Assembly: GCA_022009975.1 (NCBI GenBank) | Contig: CP091733.1 | Location: 196,001-260,000, forward strand | Length of the DNA: 64,000 bases | From: Phocaeicola vulgatus | Lineage (GTDB): Bacteria; Bacteroidota; Bacteroidia; Bacteroidales; Tannerellaceae | Reading direction: 5' to 3' | Shown here: piece by piece, positions 51,143-61,489 of the stretch | How positions within the stretch are numbered: the stretch's first letter is position 1 | Layout: every line of letters begins with the position of its first letter | Translations under genes and position numbers: made by a program | The notes under the pieces: generated by a model | The model's input: the letters and a program-made list of their open reading frames with translations, nothing else | The model's database searches: none | Told to the model about the DNA's origin: nothing

Positions 51143-52968
51143 ATGAAGGACACTCAGGGAAATAATTTAGCGGCTAATGAAGTCGGTAAATTAAACGAAA
51201 TGACTACTACGACAACTGAAACAGCAGCTGTTTCCAAAGAAGCAACTGTGGAAAGTGTTGCTGCGGGTAAAATGACCAAGGAAGAAATTTTGAACAAATT
51301 AAGGAACATGGTCGAAGAACCTGTCAGTGCCGTACGAGATGAAATAGATTCTCTCAAGCAGGCTTACTACAAAATACGGAAGGCTGAAATAGAAGAATTG
51401 AAAAAGACTTTTGTTGAACAAGGTGGCAATGTAAAGGATTTCAATGTGCCGGAAGATAAGTATGAAGCCCTTCTTAAAGATTTGATGAATACTTTCAAAG
51501 AGAAACGTGCAGCCCAAATTGCTGAAGAAGAAAAGTTAAAAGCGGCAAACTATGAAGTGAAGCTGCAATTAATTGAACAGTTGAAGAATCTTTGTAATAG
51601 TAATGAGGATTTCAATAAGCTTTACAATGAATTTAAAGAAATTCAGCAGAAGTGGAAAGATATAAAACTTGTCCCGGAAGGAAAAGTTAATGAATTGTGG
51701 AAAGAATATCAGAATTATTCAGAACAGTTCTATGACCTGATTAAAATCAATAGCCAGTTCCGTGATTACGATTTCAAAAAGAATTTGGAATTGAAGACTG
51801 CTTTGTGTGAGTCTGTGGAAAAACTGGGCACGACGAAAGATACGGTTTCTGCTTTCCATCAGTTGCAAAAGTTGCACCAGCAATGGCGTGAAATCGGACC
51901 GGTGGCAAAAGAGTTGAGAGAAAGTCTTTGGGCACGTTTCAAAGCAGCTTCAACGGTGATAAACAAACGCTATGTCCAGTTCTTTGAAGAACAAAAAGAG
52001 AAAGAGCTGGTGAACCTGCAAGAAAAAACGGCTCTCTGCGAAGCTGTCGAGAGAATTGATTGCACATTATTGAAGAGTGCCAAGGATTGGGAGAAGAAGG
52101 CTAATGAGGTCTTTGAAATACAGAAGAAATGGAAAACGATAGGTTTTACTCCTAAGAAGCATAATACTAAAATTTTCGAACGTTTCCGCGCTGCTTGCAA
52201 TGTGTTCTTTGCCAAAAAATCTGAGTTCTTCAAAGCCATGAAGAGCGAAATGGAGGAAAACTTGGAAAAGAAACGCAGGCTTTGTGAAAAGGCGGAAGCT
52301 TTGAAAGATAGTACTGATTGGAAAGAAACAACTGAAAAGATGATTGCCTTGCAAAAGGAATGGAAGACAATCGGACAGGTCTCTTTCCATAATTCCGAAC
52401 GGATTTGGAAGCGTTTCATCAAAGCTTGTGACTATTTCTTTGACAATAAGAATAAGAATGTTCCGTCACAAAAGGATGAAGAGCAAAGAATTTAGAAGCG
52501 AAGAAGGCATTAATAGAGAAAGTCAATGCATTAGACGAATCTCTGGATAATGATACGGCGGTAGCTACTTTGAAATCGTATATGGGCGAGTGGAATTCCA
52601 TTGGCCATGTGCCTTTCAAAGAAAAGGATAAAGTCTATCAAGCGTTCCATAAAGCAATTGATGCGCAATTCGACCGTCTGAAAGTTAGTCGTCAGGACAG
52701 AAGAATGAAGTCTTTCCAAAATGATGTAAACGAGCTTGCGGAAAAAGGGAAGAACAAGCTTTATTCAGAAAGGGAAAAGTTGATGCGGAATTATGAACGT
52801 ATGAAGTCTGACCTTCAAACATACGAGAATAATTTTGGCTTCTTGAATGTTTCTTCAAAAGGCGGAAGCGGTTTAGTGAAAGAGCTTGAACGCAAGATTG
52901 AAAAATTGAAAGAAGAAATGCAATTGACAATTAAGAAAATTGAAACGATTGACGAAAATTTAGATTAA
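51143..52968 (+). CDS. DUF349 repeat protein, frame broken
   Basis: A cytoplasmic, nearly all-helical protein of about 609 residues made of repeated DUF349 modules of about 70-75 residues. Each module carries a W-x-x-I-G/P-x-V pattern: FKEIQQKWKDIKLVPEGKVN, LHQQWREIGPVAKELRESLW, IQKKWKTIGFTPKKHNTKIF, LQKEWKTIGQVSFHNSERIW and YMGEWNSIGHVPFKEKDKVY. The family is common in Bacteroidetes and has no settled function. The frame breaks at 52485-52487; one added A joins the last module. A C-terminal coiled coil ends the protein. A terminator-like hairpin follows. Confidence 0.88.
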
Positions 52969-52986
52969 TAATATTATAACGTATAG

Positions 52987-53020
52987 GAGAAGTTAGGATT
53001 AGTTCTAACTTCTCTCTTTT
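52987..53020 (+). terminator. hairpin directly before the ATP-grasp gene
   Basis: GAGAAGTTAG pairs perfectly with CTAACTTCTC around an 8-base loop, followed by TCTTTT. It ends about 7 bp before the ATG at 53027, so it could end the DUF349 transcript, or attenuate or block translation of the next gene. Confidence 0.7.
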
Positions 53021-53026
53021 AGCCCT

Positions 53027-54238
53027 ATGCCTAAGTTACATTTTTTTAATCCGGGAAGTGAAGAGGCCGTTTGGTCTGGAAATATACATTTGACTCCGAC
53101 GGCGAATGTACAGCGAATGTTTACAGATCTCTCTTGTTTACCTCTTTGGTATGCCGATCAAGAGGATTTTGTATGGACGGAGAATCCGAATGCTGCTTCA
53201 TATTCGGAGGAGATGCACATGATATTCCCTAAGCTGCCGCAGATATTTACAGCTGAGACCATGAAGAAACCTGAAGAGTATCCGCCTCTGGAAGCTACTC
53301 CTTGGGGTTTATCTCCTCATAGTTTGTATCAATTCAAACTTCTCCGGAAAAAAACAAATTTACCTCTCTCCATTCTTACATGGAAAGAGCGTTATCGCAC
53401 GTTGACAGGAAGACGAATGGCGAAATGTGTGTTGAACCGTTTGAAGGAGCTTCTTCCCGGAATTAACATACCTAAAGCTCCTGAATTTGTCTGTTTTTTG
53501 GCCGATGTGGAACGTTTAGCGCGTGGCAGCCGTTATCCTCTTATTTTAAAAAGACCGTTTTCTTCGTCGGGAAGAGGGTTGTATTGGATTCGTAATCCTA
53601 AACTGAATGATAAGGATATCAAATGGATTAATGGTTCCCTTAATAAACAAGGGGAGATAAGTGTGGAGCGTGCGCAGAATAAGATTATTGATTTTGCAAT
53701 GGAGTTTGAGTCTGACGGAAATGGGAAAGTGACATACAGAGGCTTGTCTGTGTTTGGAACACAGGACAAAGGTGCGTATGTGGGAAACATAATCGGTTCC
53801 GAGCAATTCCGTCAATCTTTGTTGCTTCAATATGTAAGTAAAGAGGCGTTGGAGATGTATAGAAATGCGTTGGAAACGGCTCTTTCTGAATATTATGGGT
53901 CTCATTATGCAGGTCCATTGGGCGTCGATATGTTGATTTACGCTGGCTCTAACAATCAACCAATGATTCATCCTTGTTTGGAAATAAACATGAGAAGGAC
54001 AATGGGTATGCTTGCCCTCAATTTGTCAGAACGATATGTCAGTGAAAGTTCAACAGGAAACTTCCGAATGGAATTCAATTCAAATGAAGGAGCTATTTAT
54101 CAATTCCATCAAGAAATGGAATCGGATTATCCAATTGTCATGCGTAATGGACGCATAACATCGGGTTATGTTGCTCTTTCTCCTGTGTCTAAAGATACGA
54201 GCTTTTGGGCTTACATGTTAGTTTCAGAACAACATTGA
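53027..54238 (+). CDS. uncharacterised ATP-grasp-like protein
   Basis: A 403-residue cytoplasmic protein with no named function that I recognise. The middle and end resemble an ATP-grasp ligase: RYPLILKRPFSSSGRGLYWI (Lys and a Ser/Gly-rich nucleotide loop) and the metal-binding end HPCLEINMRRTMGMLALNLS (Glu-x-Asn). The N-terminus LHFFNPGSEEAVWSGNIHLT with PTANVQRM is unusual and may bind the co-substrate. ATP-grasp enzymes join a carboxylate to an amine or thiol; neither partner can be guessed from here. Start follows a hairpin by 7 bp. No frame breaks. Confidence 0.7.
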   Translation: MPKLHFFNPGSEEAVWSGNIHLTPTANVQRMFTDLSCLPLWYADQEDFVWTENPNAASYSEEMHMIFPKLPQIFTAETMKKPEEYPPLEATPWGLSPHSLYQFKLLRKKTNLPLSILTWKERYRTLTGRRMAKCVLNRLKELLPGINIPKAPEFVCFLADVERLARGSRYPLILKRPFSSSGRGLYWIRNPKLNDKDIKWINGSLNKQGEISVERAQNKIIDFAMEFESDGNGKVTYRGLSVFGTQDKGAYVGNIIGSEQFRQSLLLQYVSKEALEMYRNALETALSEYYGSHYAGPLGVDMLIYAGSNNQPMIHPCLEINMRRTMGMLALNLSERYVSESSTGNFRMEFNSNEGAIYQFHQEMESDYPIVMRNGRITSGYVALSPVSKDTSFWAYMLVSEQH

Positions 54239-54268
54239 TTTGTTGTTCCTATAAAAGAATAAAAATAG

Positions 54269-54303
54269 CGGTGTGTCAAAAGGTTGTTGGCGCACCGTTT
54301 TTG
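54269..54303 (+). terminator. intrinsic terminator after the ATP-grasp gene
   Basis: CGGTGTG pairs with CGCACCG around a loop of 15 bases, followed by TTTTTG. The left arm GGTGTGTCAAAA resembles the inverted ends of the MITE-like element. Confidence 0.65.
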
Positions 54304-54341
54304 TTTTTATGCGATTCATTGAATATCAGCTACTATCGAAC

Positions 54342-54429
54342 CTTCTCACCTTAGTGAGAAACATTGCTCATATAGGTGAGAAGCATTTCTCATATAAGTG
54401 AAAAACACTTCTCACCTAAGTGAGAAACA
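54342..54429. repeat. 22-bp palindromic tandem array A3, four units
   Basis: Four contiguous 22-bp units at 54342, 54364, 54386 and 54408. The dyad is TTCTCACCTAAGTGAGAA with an ACA(T/C) linker. Against A1 and A2 the arms show paired changes (TTAT/ATAA versus TTCT/AGAA) that keep the palindrome. It lies between converging ATP-grasp and S41 protease genes. Confidence 0.9.
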
Positions 54430-54468
54430 TAAAATGTTGACACATTGACTAAATCAGGAGACAGCATC

Positions 54469-55823
54469 CTATTTATAATATCCCAATGGCTGTTTGCGCG
54501 AAAGTGAATTATATATTATCTCAAAGTTTTTATTTGAAGAGCGAAGGCTGTTTTTCGACAGGTCTTTCCCTTCAATGATGGAAAGAACGATGGAAAATAA
54601 TGGGTCTTCTTTTGAAGCAAACTCTCCAAGCTGCAACCCTTCGGAATACTCGACATCGGCAGGTAACCCTTTTTCATAATCACCGAAATCTTCGGAGTTA
54701 AATAGGTTAAAGGAGGTTGGCCAGACTTCCAACGATTGCCATTTCTCATTTGTGAAAAGAGCTTGTCCGACATTTTTCCCGAATGTCGTTTCACCCACTT
54801 GTATTAAATTGCTATTCATATAAGGACGTAGTCCATTGATGATTGCCTCCGATGCGGATGCAGTTGATTCGCTTGTTATTATATACAAACGTTGAGGGTT
54901 TATGTTCGCACCGCGCCCGATAACGCTCTTGTCGAAAGCAAATTGTACTGTCTGTTGATGAGCTTATTATATTTTAAATGAATAAACTCTTTCCCCATAT
55001 AAGCTTCTGGAACCAGCATGGTTGCCAATAGCTGGGAACTGCTAATGCTTCCTCCGCGGTTATACCGCAAATCCAAGACAAACTCATCCGCTTCTGCTTC
55101 TTTAAATTTACGGAATGCCATACGCAAGTTGTCATCGTACTCATCTTCAAAACTATTATACACCAAATAGGCAATCTTATGGTTTTGTATAGGAATCACA
55201 GTGTCCAAATAAACAGAATTATCTTCCGCCTCTTCAGGCGTTCCCATTTGGATGGTGCGGCTCTTGTCGAAATGGGTTTCGGAAACCATTTTCCCCAATT
55301 GCATCTCTGCTCCGGATTTGGGTGTGTCCAATAAGTCGGAATAGTTAGAAGCTGTCAATGCCTTGCCATCAACCGTGATTATTAATTCGCCACGTTTTAA
55401 TCCAGCTTTGTCAGCGGGGGAATCTTTGAAAACATATAAGGCTTGAGCAAGGAACTCATTTTTGTCAGCTATGCGAATCAACCGGTATTCAAAGCCATAA
55501 GAGACATCTTTTTTAGAAGAACGGAGTATGGAATCATCATATTCTATTCTTGAATAATGAGAACCGTTTTTCCCATCTTTGTCCGTAAGCAAAGAATTAA
55601 AGAAAGTTTTCGGTTCTTGTTCGTATTGCAAAGTATTTTCAGCAGGTAATTCGTCATACCATAAATAATAATTCTTCATTCTGTCAAAAACCCATTTGTT
55701 TATTTCAGTTTTGACCGTTGAATCAATCACCTCTTCTTCGTCGTCAATAACACCTTCATCTGTACAAGATAGACAACATCCCAAGCAAAAAAACAATAAG
55801 AAACGGCTTAAATCGTAGTTCAT
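54469..55823 (-). CDS. S41 family C-terminal processing peptidase, lipoprotein, frame broken
   Basis: A serine protease of the tail-specific type, about 452 residues, probably anchored by lipid in the envelope. The signal FLLFFCLGCCLSCTDEG has several candidate lipobox cysteines. Domains: N-terminal S41 cap (FDRMKNYYLWYDELPAEN), PDZ (DSPADKAGLKRGELIITVDG), and the S41 core with FVLDLRYNRGGSISSSQLLA and the nucleophile region ITSESTASASEAIINGL. The frame breaks at 54943-54945; one added base restores KFAFDKSVIGRGANINPQ. Bacteroidales have many such proteases; substrate unknown. Stands alone. Confidence 0.9.
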
Positions 55824-55878
55824 ACTATATTCTATTTAAAAATCGGCTAAATATAACTATTCTTAATCGCTTTTTCGC

Positions 55879-55886
55879 TATATTTG
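55879..55886 (+). promoter_or_regulatory. -7 box for the DUF1573-meaB operon
   Basis: TATATTTG, 32 bp before the first DUF1573 start codon. No clear -33 element. Confidence 0.5.
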
Positions 55887-55917
55887 TGGATTAAATTATT
55901 TATAATGTAGAAAAACA

Positions 55918-56304
55918 ATGAAACGTATCATTTTTATCTTAACGGCCATATTGTTATCTATTGGTGCTGTTTCAGCCCAAGAGAAGCAAGCTGTCATATC
56001 AGCGAAAGAAACGACATTTGATTTTGGAACGATTAAAGAGGGCAATGGGAAAGTCTCACATACATTTATAATAGAGAATACAGGGGACGGTCCATTGGTG
56101 ATGACTCGTGTTATCGCTTCTTGTGGTTGCACGACTCCGGAATGGACGAAAGAACCGGTTGCTCCGGGTAAAACAGGTGATGTGAAAATCACATATAATC
56201 CGGCAGGAAGACCTGGAGCTTTCGTTAAGACGGTTTCTATTTATAGTAACGGGAAGAAAGGAAGTTACATACTTACTATCAAAGGAAAAGTGGTGAGTGA
56301 TTAA
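55918..56304 (+). CDS. DUF1573 exported protein
   Basis: A 128-residue exported protein with a cleavable signal (IIFILTAILLSIGAVSAQ) and one immunoglobulin-like DUF1573 domain: FDFGTIKEGNGKVSHTFIIE, the conserved VIASCGCTTPEW with the Cys-Gly-Cys pair, and YNPAGRPGAFVKTVSIYSNG. The family is abundant in Bacteroidetes; function unknown, probably structural or chaperone-like in the envelope. It precedes a second, longer copy by 26 bp. Confidence 0.9.
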   Translation: MKRIIFILTAILLSIGAVSAQEKQAVISAKETTFDFGTIKEGNGKVSHTFIIENTGDGPLVMTRVIASCGCTTPEWTKEPVAPGKTGDVKITYNPAGRPGAFVKTVSIYSNGKKGSYILTIKGKVVSD

Positions 56305-56330
56305 TTCCCCCATTTAATATTAGTTGACTA

Positions 56331-57444
56331 ATGCTTTCATTTAGACATATTATATATTTAATTGGCTTCCTGTTGATAGATGCAACTTTGGCTTTTGCTC
56401 AAGAAAAGACTCAAATAGGAGTGGATTCTCAAGTCTTCGACTTTGGAACTATCGAGGAGGCTAAAGGATTGGCAAGTCACGTCTTTACCATTGAAAACCA
56501 AGGGGACAATCCTTTGGTGATTACTCGTGTGACCGCTTCTTGTGGTTGTACTCGGCCGGAGTGGACGAAAGATCCAATCGCTGCCGGCAAAAGTGGAGTG
56601 GTAAAAGTGACTTATAATCCAAAAGGAAGACCTGGACCTTTTTATAAGACTATCACGATTTTCAGCAATGCAGATAAGTCGCGGTATAACCTGGCTATAA
56701 AAGGGAATGTCACACCGAAACCTAAAACGCCAGCGATTACTTATCCTTATGCTATTGGTAATCTTAAACTGCACACTAAATGTATTGTTCAACAATTTGA
56801 GGCAGAATGAGACATTAGGGGAAAAGATTAATATAAGGAATGAAGGTGAAACTTCTATGGAAATATCTTTAGGTAAATTGCCGCATTATGTTACTGCTGA
56901 AGTCAAGCCTGTAAAATTGGCTCCGAATGAAGAAGGAGTAATTACTTTTTTAATAAACGGGCGGGAGATCAAGCATAAAGGTCGTTTGCGGCTTGATGTT
57001 CCTATGGAAGTGAAAGAGATAGGGAATAATAAGCCCGTTGGCGAAAATTTGATTCTTGCTGCCAATGTGATAGATGATTTTAGCAAGATGTCCGCTAAAG
57101 AGAAGGAGAAAGGTGCGATTATACACATTTCAGGTTCTTTGTTGGACTTTGGGCAGGTTTCATCCAGCAGGAACAAAATCCCTTTTGTAAACAATCGGGT
57201 GACGGGAACTGTTGATATAACGAACCAAGGAAAGTCTGATTTGATCATCCACAGCTTTACATCTGACAATGAAACAATCAGTATTAGTCGTGGTAAAAAG
57301 GTTATTAAGCCGGGAGAGACGACAACATATAAAGTGTCCATCCGTCCCAAAGATGTGAAAGTGAGATTAGAAGCATTAGTGAATATTATTTGTAATGACC
57401 CGAATGGACCTGTGCGTCTGTTAAAGGTCACTGCTTATAAATAA
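56331..57444 (+). CDS. DUF1573 exported protein, long form, frame broken
   Basis: About 371 residues, with a signal peptide (LIGFLLIDATLAFA), a first DUF1573 domain close to that of the upstream gene (FDFGTIEEAKGLASHVFTIE, TASCGCTRPEW), a middle Ig-like segment, and a second DUF1573-like domain (GSLLDFGQVSSSRNKIPFV) that lacks the Cys-Gly-Cys pair. The frame breaks at 56788-56789; two added bases (or one removed) join KCIVFNNLRQNETLGEKI. Gene duplication followed by growth of the second copy is the simplest explanation. meaB follows 15 bp later. Confidence 0.85.
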
Positions 57445-57459
57445 AAGGAGAAATTTATT

Positions 57460-58553
57460 ATGGAACATCCCGAAAATGATGAAGCATACAAAGGATTAAA
57501 AGTAAACAAGGGCGTGGAAAATGTGCCCACGGTCAATCCTTATTTGAAGAGAAGAGTACAACGGAAACAATATACTACTTCTGAATTTGTGGAAGGAATA
57601 TTAAAGGGAAACATTACTGTTCTTAGCCAAGCCGTAACAATGGTGGAAAGTTCTAAGCATTCTCATCAGCAGTTGGCTCAAGAAATCATTGAGAAATGTT
57701 TGCCTTTTGCAGGGAAATCTGTACGCATTGGTATAACGGGCGTGCCGGGTGCTGGAAAGTACTTCTATCGACTCTTTTGGTATGCACTTGTTGAAACAGG
57801 GTCATAAGTTGGCTGTGTTGGCAATTGACCCGAGCAGCGAGCGTTCAAAAGGTAGTATATTAGGTGATAAGACAAGGATGGAAGCTCTGTCAAGAGAAAA
57901 GAATGCTTTCATTCGCCCTTCGCCATCGGCTGGTTCGTTGGGAGGAGTTGCTCGTAAGACTCGTGAAACAATTATCTTGTGTGAAGCTGCCGGATTTGAT
58001 ACTGTTTGTGGAGACGGTCGGAGTCGGGCAAAGTGAAACGGCGGTTCATTCCATGGTGGACTTTTTCCTTTTGATCCAGCTTGCAGGAACAGGTGATGAA
58101 TTACAGGGAATCAAACGTGGAATCATGGAAATGGCTGATGGCATTATCATTAATAAAGCAGACGGTGACAATGTGGACAAAGCACAATTGGCAGCTGCGC
58201 AATTCCGCAATGCTTTGCATCTTTTCCCGATGGCAGAGTCTGGTTGGTCTCCTAAAGTCTTGACATATTCTGGTTATTATAACTTGGGAATTAAAGAAAT
58301 ATGGGATATGGTGGGTGAATATGTGGAATTTACCAAGAAAAATGGCTATTTCGAATATAAAAGACGGGAGCAATCGAAATATTGGATGTATGAAAGTATT
58401 AATGATACACTCCGTGATACATTCTATAATAATCCGGCAGTGGAAGCTAACTTGATGCAAACGGAAAGCATGGTCCTGAATAATGAAATCACTCCGTTTG
58501 TGGCAGCGAAGAAGATGATAGATTTGCTGTTGAATGATTTGACTAAGAGATAA
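57460..58553 (+). CDS. meaB: methylmalonyl-CoA mutase-associated GTPase MeaB, two frame breaks
   Basis: A G3E GTPase that guards and loads cobalamin into methylmalonyl-CoA mutase, part of the succinate-to-propionate path. About 365 residues. The Walker A motif falls on the first break: GITGVPGAGK is in one frame and STSIDSFGMHLLKQGHK in another (57756-57758). The second break is at 58005-58007, between AAGFDT and ETVGVGQSETAVHSMVDFF. Each needs two added bases or one removed. The G4 motif NKADGDN and IDPSSERSKGSILGDKTRM are intact. The mutase genes are not in the window. Last gene of the DUF1573 operon. Confidence 0.93.
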
Positions 58554-58575
58554 TAGTTCTTTTTCATATAAAAGA

Positions 58576-58617
58576 AAACGGGATGCGTTTTGCTATGATT
58601 GCAAATGCATCCCGTTT
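58576..58617. terminator. hairpin terminator between meaB and hisS
   Basis: AAACGGGATGC pairs with GCATCCCGTTT, with inner pairing TTTTGC/GCAAA; A/T-rich on both sides, so it can serve both converging genes. Confidence 0.8.
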
Positions 58618-58633
58618 CGTATTATTATTATTA

Positions 58634-59991
58634 TTATCCTAAAAGGTCTATCAACTCTTCTAATGTTGCTGGTTTTTGTTCTCCGGTAATCATGTTCTTC
58701 AAGTTGATTTTCCCTTCTTCCATTTCCGTTTCCCCGACAATGGCGACAAATGGGATTTTCTTGGTGTCTGCGTATCCCATCTGCTTTTTCATCTTTGCTG
58801 ACTCAGGATACAACTCTGTGCGGATGCCGGCTGCACGTACTTTTGCTATGATTGGAAGCAGATAAGCTTCTTCTTTTTCTCCAAAGTTCACAAAAAGCAA
58901 CTGGGTTGTCAACAAAGCGTCTTTTGGATATAAATCCAATTGGTTCAATACATCAAAAATACGGTCTGCCCCGAAAGAGATTCCTACTCCGGATACGCCA
59001 TCCATTCCGAATACGCCGGTCAAGTTGTCGTAGCGTCCGCCTCCGGTGATACTGCCGATTTGGACATCCAACGCTTTCACTTCAAAGATGGCTCCTGTGT
59101 AATAGTTCAGTCCTCGTGCCAATGTCAAATCCAATTCCAATTCAGAACGCAAAGTTAATTTGTCAATGCGGTCTAAATAAACTCCAATTCTGCTATTCCT
59201 TTTAATCCTATTTCTGAATTAGCCAATATCTGTTTCAGAGAATCAATCTTCTCACGGTTACTTCCACTCAGCATGATGACCGGTTGCAGTTTTTGGATGG
59301 CTTCTTCCGATAGTCCTTTGGAACGGAGCTCTTCATTTACATTGTCAATGCCAATCTTGTCCAACTTGTCAATGGCAACCGTGATGTCCACTATCATGTC
59401 AGCTGCACCTAAAATTTCAGCAATGCCTGCCAAAATCTTACGGTTATTCATCTTGATGCAAACACGGATGCCAAAGCGATGGAAGACTTCGTCCATTATC
59501 TGGATTAATTCAACCTCGTTAATCAGAGAGTCTGAACCTACGACATCGCCATCACATTGATAAAATTCACGATAACGGCCTTTTTGCGGACGGTCGGCAC
59601 GCCAAACGGGTTGGATTTGATAGCGTTTGAACGGGAAAGAAATTTCATTGCGATGTTGTACGACAAAGCGGGCGAAAGGAACAGTCAAATCATATCGCAA
59701 ACCTTTTTCGCAAGCTTTGGCTGCAAACTTGGCAGGGTTCATATCGTCCAATTCTTCGCGGCTGATACCGGAGAAACAATCTCCTGAGTTCAGAATTTTA
59801 AACAACAGCTTATCTCCCTCTTCGCCATATTTGCCCATCAACGTGGAAAGATTTTCCATGGCTGGAGTCTCTATCTGTTGAAATCCATATAAATGATACA
59901 CATCGCGGATGGTATTGAAAATATAATTGCGTTTCGCCATTTCTTCAGGCGAAAAGTCTCTTGTTCCTTTGGGTATTGAAGGTTTCTGCAT
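58634..59991 (-). CDS. hisS: histidyl-tRNA synthetase, frame broken
   Basis: Class II aminoacyl-tRNA synthetase that charges tRNA-His; essential. About 453 residues. Motif 1 region IRDVYHLYGFQQIETPAMEN, motif 2 YQIQPVWRADRPQKGRYREF, the histidine-specific LARGLNYYTGAIFEV and the GGGRYDNLTGVFG of motif 3 are visible, followed by the anticodon-binding domain. The frame breaks at 59179-59181; one added base restores LEFYLDRIDKLTLRSELEL. As an essential single-copy gene it argues that the break is an error in the sequence. Confidence 0.96.
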
Positions 59992-60014
59992 ATCTTTTTA
60001 CTTTAAAATTCTCA

Positions 60015-60046
60015 CAAAAGTAATGCTTTTTTCAGAAATAGCACAA
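60015..60046 (-). promoter_or_regulatory. promoter of hisS
   Basis: Minus-strand TTG, 21 bp, TACTTTTG; 24 bp before the start codon. Confidence 0.6.
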
Positions 60047-60119
60047 CCTTCTGCTACTGATTGTTAGTTTTGTTAAGCTGATTATTAAAAATTCGGTTTA
60101 TAAAGTGCCAATATTTGTG

Positions 60120-60127
60120 TACCTTTG
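60120..60127 (+). promoter_or_regulatory. -7 box for mnmA
   Basis: TACCTTTG, 21 bp before the ATG at 60149. It lies so close to 60125 that an earlier start there would leave almost no leader, which supports 60149. Confidence 0.5.
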
Positions 60128-60148
60128 CCGGCAAAGAAGAATAATAAT

Positions 60149-61228
60149 ATGGAAATTGCAGCATTGGTTTCAGGCGGAGTGGATAGTTCTGTTGTTGTTC
60201 ACATGTTGAAAGAGGCAGGCTATAATCCTACTATTTTCTATATCCGTATCGGAATGGAAGATAAGGACGGGTATATTGATTGCCCGGCAGAGGAGGATAT
60301 TGAGATAACTTCTTACATTGCCAAAAAATATGGTTGCCGGTTTGAACAGGTTTCATTGCATGACGAATATTGGGAAAAAGTTGTTAGTTATACGATTGAT
60401 TCAGTTAAACGGGGTTTGACTCCCAATCCGGATATGATGTGCAATAAATTTATCAAATTCGGCTGCTTTGAAGAGAAATGGGGAAAGGATTTTGATAAAA
60501 TAGCGACAGGCCATTATGCTACAACCACTGAAATTGATGGAAAGGTCTGGTTGTCCACTGCAAAAGACCCTGTTAAAGACCAAACGGATTTCTTAGGTCA
60601 GATTACCCGGTTGCAGATTCAGAAGTTGATGTTCCCGATTGGGCATTTGATGAAGAGCGAGGTTCGTGCCATTGCAGAAGCGCAGAAGCTGCCGAGTGCT
60701 AAGCGGAAAGACAGCCAAGGCATTTGTTTCTTAGGAAAGATAAACTATAATGATTTCATCGAACGATACTTGGGTCGTAGGACAGGCAAGATTATTGAAT
60801 TAGAAACAGGTAAAGTCATAGGTAAACACAATGGCTATTGGTTCCATACCATAGGTCAGCGTAAAGGATTAGGATTAAGTGGCGGTCCGTGGTTCGTCAT
60901 CAAAAAAGATATCCGAAGAAACATCATTTATGTTTCGAATGGATACGACCCGGAGACACAATATGGCAAAACAATCAACATGCACGGCTTTGATTTCATA
61001 ACAGAAGACCCGTGGGGCGAATTTGATGATGCTAAAGAAATTACTTTCAAGATTCGTCATACGCCAGAGTTTACCCATGGAATAATCCGGAAGATAGGAG
61101 ATATATATCGTATAGAATCCGATGAAAAGATACAAGGAATTGCCCCTGGACAATATGGCGTAGTATACGACAAAGACCATCATCTCTGCTTGGGAAGCGG
61201 AATGATATGTGAAGACCAAAAAGAGTAA
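60149..61228 (+). CDS. mnmA: tRNA-specific 2-thiouridylase
   Basis: Puts the 2-thio group on the wobble uridine of tRNA-Lys, -Glu and -Gln. At 359 residues it is a normal MnmA. The PP-loop ALVSGGVDSSVVVHML binds ATP; the catalytic cysteines are in PNPDMMCNKFIKFG and SQGICFLGKI. The C-terminal GQRKGLGLSGGPWFVIKKD is a family signature. I start at 60149 (MEIAALVSGG) and not 60125, based on the promoter. Bacteroidales often have two MnmA copies; which this is cannot be said. Intact. Confidence 0.95.
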   Translation: MEIAALVSGGVDSSVVVHMLKEAGYNPTIFYIRIGMEDKDGYIDCPAEEDIEITSYIAKKYGCRFEQVSLHDEYWEKVVSYTIDSVKRGLTPNPDMMCNKFIKFGCFEEKWGKDFDKIATGHYATTTEIDGKVWLSTAKDPVKDQTDFLGQITRLQIQKLMFPIGHLMKSEVRAIAEAQKLPSAKRKDSQGICFLGKINYNDFIERYLGRRTGKIIELETGKVIGKHNGYWFHTIGQRKGLGLSGGPWFVIKKDIRRNIIYVSNGYDPETQYGKTINMHGFDFITEDPWGEFDDAKEITFKIRHTPEFTHGIIRKIGDIYRIESDEKIQGIAPGQYGVVYDKDHHLCLGSGMICEDQKE

Positions 61229-61250
61229 TGAGGAATGTCTCCCTTTGGAT

Positions 61251-61338
61251 AGCATACTATTTGAAAATAGGAAGTGACCTATTTATAAAAAGGTAGTATG
61301 CTATTTGTAAAAAGGTAGCGACCTATTTGTGAAAGGGA
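61251..61338. repeat. 22-bp tandem array C, four units (ACCTATTT type)
   Basis: Four contiguous 22-bp units at 61251, 61273, 61295 and 61317. The core ACCTATTTATAAAAAGGT is a dyad with one mismatched pair. Same unit length and copy number as arrays A2 and A3 but a different sequence. It starts 22 bp after the mnmA stop. Confidence 0.8.
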
Positions 61339-61434
61339 AATACAAACAAAAAAAGCAAAGCCGAGAAATAGGAAATGAATCCCGAAAAACAAAATGTGAT
61401 GAAAATGAAAAACTAAATGTGCATCAAAGTAAAA

Positions 61435-61489
61435 TTAAAACAGCGTTAAAACAGCGTTATAACAGCATTTAAACGCTGTTTTATAATCT
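61435..61489. repeat. 11-bp tandem array, five units (TTAAAACAGCG type)
   Basis: TTAAAACAGCG twice, then TTATAACAGCA, TTTAAACGCTG and TTTTATAATCT, all 11 bp and contiguous. Shares words and layout with the array at 10571-10625. It sits between mnmA and the rRNA operon. From here to the first rRNA promoter (61490-61635) I see a small GC-rich hairpin (GTGCCCTCCGGGCGC) and no gene. Confidence 0.8.

Noticed and set aside
57756..58007. Programmed frameshifting in meaB
   Set aside because: No slippery heptamer or pseudoknot seen, and similar breaks occur in many unrelated genes of the window.
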